From Megalobrama amblycephala (taxonomy: Eukaryota; Chordata; Actinopteri; Cypriniformes; Xenocyprididae): a DNA stretch of 64,000 nt. The notes beneath the pieces were generated by a model. The model was not told where the DNA came from and did not search any database. It saw only the letters and a list, made by a program, of their open reading frames with translations. The stretch's first letter is position 1; each line of letters opens with the position of its first letter. A program made the position numbers and the translations under genes. Where the stretch lies: the NCBI RefSeq assembly GCF_018812025.1, contig NC_063065.1, positions 30,120,288-30,184,287 of the forward strand, in the 5' to 3' direction. Shown here in pieces: positions 60,402 to 64,000 of the stretch.

Positions 60402-61333
60402 CACTACCGCTCAAAAGTTTGGGATCGGTAAGATTTTTAATGTTTTTAAAAGAGGTTTTGTCTGCTCACCAAGGGTGCATTTACTTAATTAAAAATACAG
60501 TAAAAACAGTAATATTGTGAAATATTATTACAATTTAAAATGACTGTTTTCTATTTGAAAATATTTTAAAATGTAATTTATTCTTGTGTTGGCAAAGCTG
60601 AATTTTCAGCATCGTTAATCCAGCCTTCAGTGTCACATGATCCTTCAGAAATCATTCTAATATCTCAATTTGCTGCTGAAGAAACATTTATTGTTTACAA
60701 TTGTACAAAATATTTGAGTACAATATTTTTTTTCAGGATTCTTTGATGAATAGAAAGTTCAAACGAACAGTGTTTATTTGAAATCTAATCTTTTGTAACA
60801 TTATAAATGTCTTTACTGTCCACTTTTGATTGATTTAATGCATCCTTGCTGAATAAAAGTATTAATTTCTTTTCAAAAAAATAAAAATAAAAATTCTTAC
60901 TGATCCCAAACTTTTGAACGGTAGTGTATAATGTTATAAAAGCTTTGTGTTTCAGATAAATGCTGTTCTTTTGAACTTTCTATTCATCAAGGAATCCTGA
61001 AAAAAAAAAAAGTACACAACTTTTTTCAACATTGATAATAATAACAAATATTTCTTGAGGAACTAATCATCATATTAGAATGATTTCTGAAGGATCATGT
61101 GACACTGAAGACTGGAGTAATGATGCTGAAAATTCAGCTTTGCCAACACGAGAATAAATTACTTTGTAAAATATATTCAAATAGAAAACAGTTATTTTAA
61201 ATTGTAATAATTTTTCACAATATTACTGTTTTTACTGTATTTTTAATTAAATAAATTAAGCCTTGGTGAGCAGACAAAACTTCTTTTAAAAACATTAAAA
61301 ATCTTACCGATCCCAAACTTTTGAGCGGTAGTG
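60402..61333. mobile_element. Two Tc1-type MITEs in head-to-head palindromic arrangement
   Basis: TA target at 60400-60401 and 61334-61335. The first unit is complete (60402-60926), with ends CACTACCGCTCAAAAGTTTG and CTTTTGAACGGTAGTG followed by TA. The second (60927-61333) is a 5'-truncated copy in reverse orientation. The outer ends of the pair are more alike (both CCGCTC, GGGATCGGTAAG, TTTTGTCTGCTCACCAAGG) than the two ends of unit 1. Confidence 0.75.
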
Positions 61334-61353
61334 TACATGTAGTAACGTGTAAC

Positions 61354-62744
61354 CAGGGGTTAAATTGGGCCGGGGCCGACAGGGGCTTATCAGGGCTCGA
61401 CATTAATGCTCAATTTTTTGAAGGGGCAAGAGAAAGAGAGTTTTACTTGTCCAGATTAAAACATCAATAACCAAAATAGCTAGGGAATCACCAAAACGCA
61501 AGCATGATTCTATTACATTTAGTGTAAGTGGTGATTGATAATGGATAATATATAATGTGCTGACAGTAACAAGGTTGCGCTGTTGAGGCTCGCACAGCCT
61601 CTCGAGGAGGAATCGAAACAAATGAGTGCAGCACAAAGAAAACATGCTGCTGTAAAAATTCTAAATGTGGGAGGTTTTTTATATTTATAACATATGATAC
61701 ATTTACATAACATCACACGACCAAGAGTGCCGTTTTCCGCATTATTGGAATCACGGTTGAAAATGTGACACTACTTTTATACATTCAATAATTAGTTAAT
61801 TAAGTACATTCAATACACATTTTAGACGCATTACTGACTTTTTTTGTTCTATTTCAGCAGCGAAAATAGTTCCAAACAAAGATCACAGCAGAACCATAGC
61901 GCATCTCTCACAGCGACACTCAGCTGCGTTTTATTACTGAATAATTCAGTGTTTTGAACGAATCGGTCGAGTCAAAGATTCAATGGCCCATTCCAAAACA
62001 CCTGCCTCATTCTTGAATGAAATCAGCCGTTTGAACAAATCGTTTGAATGAATGACTAGGACAGTCACTTGCCGCCACCTACTGGCGGTTCAGTGTCATG
62101 TTTAAATTTTCCCAACATTTCTTATTTGTATATTCAAAAATATTTAAATAATATCTCAACATTATTTAATGCAGTTGTAATTTTTCAGTGTAAATTATTT
62201 AATTTGATTTGTAACAGTCCTGCTTTATTTTTCTTATTTAATTTATTGATCAAATGCAAAAAAGAAATTGAAATAAAAGATGAAGCATGTAATAATATTA
62301 GGGGGGGAAATATACAGATATAAATATGCAAAAGCTGATGGAACACTGTTGAGAATATAGCTTCAGAATAAACTATATTTACACCAAAAAAAAAAAAAAA
62401 AAATGTTTTCCAGACAAACAACTTTTTTTCTCAGACAAGTGACCAATTTACTTGTGCAAAGGACAAGCACATGACAACGCTTAATGTCGAACCCTGTATT
62501 TTGTATTGATAAGCTCTCCTTTAGGCCTACAGAAAGATTTTATTGTTATCAGATGTAGCTTTGCACACTAGACATCTAGAATGATTTTGATCTGCATTTT
62601 AGTGTTCATAGCAGAGGGCTCTGTCGACTTATTTTTTACAGTTTGTCAATTGATAAGATTTTGTAGGCTTTGCAAACACATTGTGCACTCCTCGAAAGCC
62701 TGAAACCACAGGGCCCCACATAAAAAATCCCATTTTAACCCCTG
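61354..62744. mobile_element. hAT-like element with perfect 8-bp target duplication
   Basis: Ends CAGGGGTTAAATTGGG and CCCATTTTAACCCCTG; CGTGTAAC flanks both sides (61346-61353 and 62745-62752). No transposase frame. It contains another hAT-like element. Confidence 0.8.
61391..62496. mobile_element. Second hAT-like element nested in the first
   Basis: Ends CAGGGCTCGACATTAATGC and GCGCTTAATGTCGAACCCTG-type word (15 of 16 outer bases agree). Subterminal ACTTGTCC / GGACAAG words. Flanking 8-mers (GGGCTTAT and TATTTTGT) do not match, so one side may have been altered. CGCCACCTACTGGCGG at about 62076 is an internal palindrome. Confidence 0.6.
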
Positions 62745-63044
62745 CGTGTAACTACGTCACCTTAAGATAGCGTTACCCAAAATGTTCTTAATCATTATTG
62801 ATTATTAAATTTTTGAAAAGCAATTTCATTTAACTGTATAAGCTATAACGGAGTTTGAGTTTGTATTCTTTTCTGCACATAGATGGTTCATGTTGCTTTT
62901 ACTCTTGCTTATATTTTTGTTAATTTTGGGTGTTCTTGCTTATAATAAATGTTCACCTTTTTATTAGCCTATTACTGTTGCCTGTCTTTTTACTGTAGTC
63001 ATTCCCAATGCAATTTTTATTTAAAACCTATTTTCAGGTTCCCT

Positions 63045-63235
63045 TTTTGACCCAACACTCTATGAAATGCTTTGACTCAGATGTGGACAAACCCAACTGT
63101 TGGTTGAAATTAAATTTTTAATTAAATTTTAAACCCAATGGCTGGGTTTGTTTATACTTGTTTAGAGTGATACCTGTGCTGCCAAAACGACCCAACTTGG
63201 GTTATTTTAACCCACCATTTTTTAAAGTGTATTGT
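63045..63235. mobile_element. Diverged palindromic MITE of the CTGGGTTTGT family
   Basis: GTGGACAAACCCAACTG / TGGCTGGGTTTGTTTATAC arms flank an AAATTTTTAATTAAATTTT centre; it is a decayed relative of 29813-29973. Confidence 0.6.
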
Positions 63236-63401
63236 AAATTGAAATAATCTGCATGTATTTTTACAGTAAATGGGTGTAAGAACACCGTAGAATTACAGTA
63301 TGTTGCTGGAGTCTCTTCTGCCAGTATTCTACTATTGCTTTACAGAGAAAAAAACTGAAAAAAAAAAAACCTTTGCCTCAAAATATTTTTGTAATTTTCT
63401 C

Positions 63402-63744
63402 GATGGATGGATGGATGGATGGATGGATGGATGGATGGATGGATGGATGGATGGATGGATGGATGGATGGATGGATGGATGGATGGATGGATGGATGGAT
63501 GGATGGATGGATGGATGGATGGATGGATGGATGGATGGATGGATGGATGGATGGATGGATGGATGGATGGATGGATGGATGGATGGATGGATGGATGGAT
63601 GGATGGATGGATGGATGGATGGATGGATGGATGGATGGATGGATGGATGGATGGATGGATGGATGGATGGATGGATGGATGGATGGATGGATGGATGGAT
63701 GGATGGATGGATGGATGGATGGATGGATGGATGGATGGATGGAT
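63402..63744. repeat. (GGAT)n microsatellite, 343 bp, uninterrupted
   Basis: About 86 perfect tetranucleotide units. As a result frames on both strands are open (MDGW on plus, SIHP on minus), with no protein significance. Confidence 0.98.
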
Positions 63745-64000
63745 TTTGGCTTTTGAAAAGTTGTTTTTTAATAAATGGAATTGTTGTCAATGAATAATTT
63801 TCAGTATTGCATATGAAGAAGAAGAGTTCAGATAACAGCATTCACAGCCCATTATTTCTAAAACCTGATGTACTTCCAAGTTAAAAGTAATGTTCAAAAA
63901 GAGAGAGGGAAAAAAAAATCTGAAAGGTTTTTTCCTTGTCCTCTGATGTCAGAGACAGAGAATGTTAAAACACTTTGAATAAAGATCACAAAGATATATT

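Larger units (their letters stand above)
60031..62778. mobile_element. GGGTTACACTTTA-type element, outermost layer of a nest
   Basis: Left end GGGTTACACTTTATTTTAAG-ATGAC (60031) and right end CACCTTAAGATAGCG-TTACCC (62778) are imperfect inverted repeats. Its own sequence appears in three separated pieces: 60031-60134, 60338-60401 and 61334-61353 plus 62745-62778. Removing the inserts yields a continuous GTAACTAC..TACATGTAGTAACG family sequence. Superfamily uncertain. Confidence 0.6.

Noticed and set aside
61391..62496. Claim of a confirmed target duplication for the inner hAT-like element
   Set aside because: The adjoining 8-mers (GGGCTTAT and TATTTTGT) do not match, so only the inverted ends support it.
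63300..63841. Open frames of MDGW or SIHP repeats
   Set aside because: Direct translation of a GGAT tetranucleotide array on both strands.

Overview
This is eukaryotic, AT-rich, intron-like or intergenic DNA from a teleost. It is very probably a cyprinid: it carries at least five copies of the TTAA-flanked family with AGGGATAGTTCACCC ends, together with the GGGCACCTATTATGC, GGTGCC, CACTACCG...CAAAAG and ATGCATGAAAGGG families that I know from zebrafish- and carp-type genomes. No complete host gene is visible. The best host-gene candidate is a possible exon on the minus strand that runs off the left edge (1..209, with a splice acceptor at 210-212). If it is real, the rest of the window would lie in the large intron upstream of it.

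Layout. 0-2.4 kb: candidate exon, then a Tc1-type MITE split by a piggyBac-like element. 2.4-6.8 kb: mostly unique DNA plus a diverged ~370-bp duplication. 6.8-9.4 kb: a TTAA MITE swollen by a 51-bp minisatellite. 9.4-13.8 kb: unique DNA with a TAA-flanked MITE and half of a piggyBac-type MITE. 13.8-23.8 kb: several Kolobok-like elements (TTAA sites, THAP remnants) and Harbinger-like MITEs, one with a MYB/SANT remnant. 27.5-29.0 kb: an L2-type LINE fragment broken by a Tc1-like insertion. 32.5-35.0 kb: a half MITE with a poly-A/poly-G core, and a MITE carrying a nested TTAA element. 37.3-40.6 kb: an hAT-like element with a nested piggyBac-like element. 44.7-48.5 kb: a piggyBac-like element with an N-terminal transposase remnant, a long-armed foldback, a Tc1 transposase remnant and another TTAA element. 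48.5-60.0 kb: largely unique DNA with candidate conserved non-coding blocks and some MITEs. 60.0-62.8 kb: a four- to five-layer nest of elements with verifiable target-site duplications. 63.4-63.7 kb: a 343-bp perfect GGAT array.

The most interesting object is the element at 20787-22388. On its plus strand it carries a two-exon reading frame with exact GT/AG boundaries whose spliced product matches the cysteine-rich C-terminal (ballast) domain of P2X7. On its minus strand it carries an intact THAP zinc-finger reading frame. Both lie between inverted GGGCACC ends inside a second, related TTAA element. The genes here do not form a host pathway; nearly everything recognisable is the coding debris or body of mobile elements. 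Unique segments are described as such, and calls of conserved non-coding DNA rest on composition and lack of repeats only.
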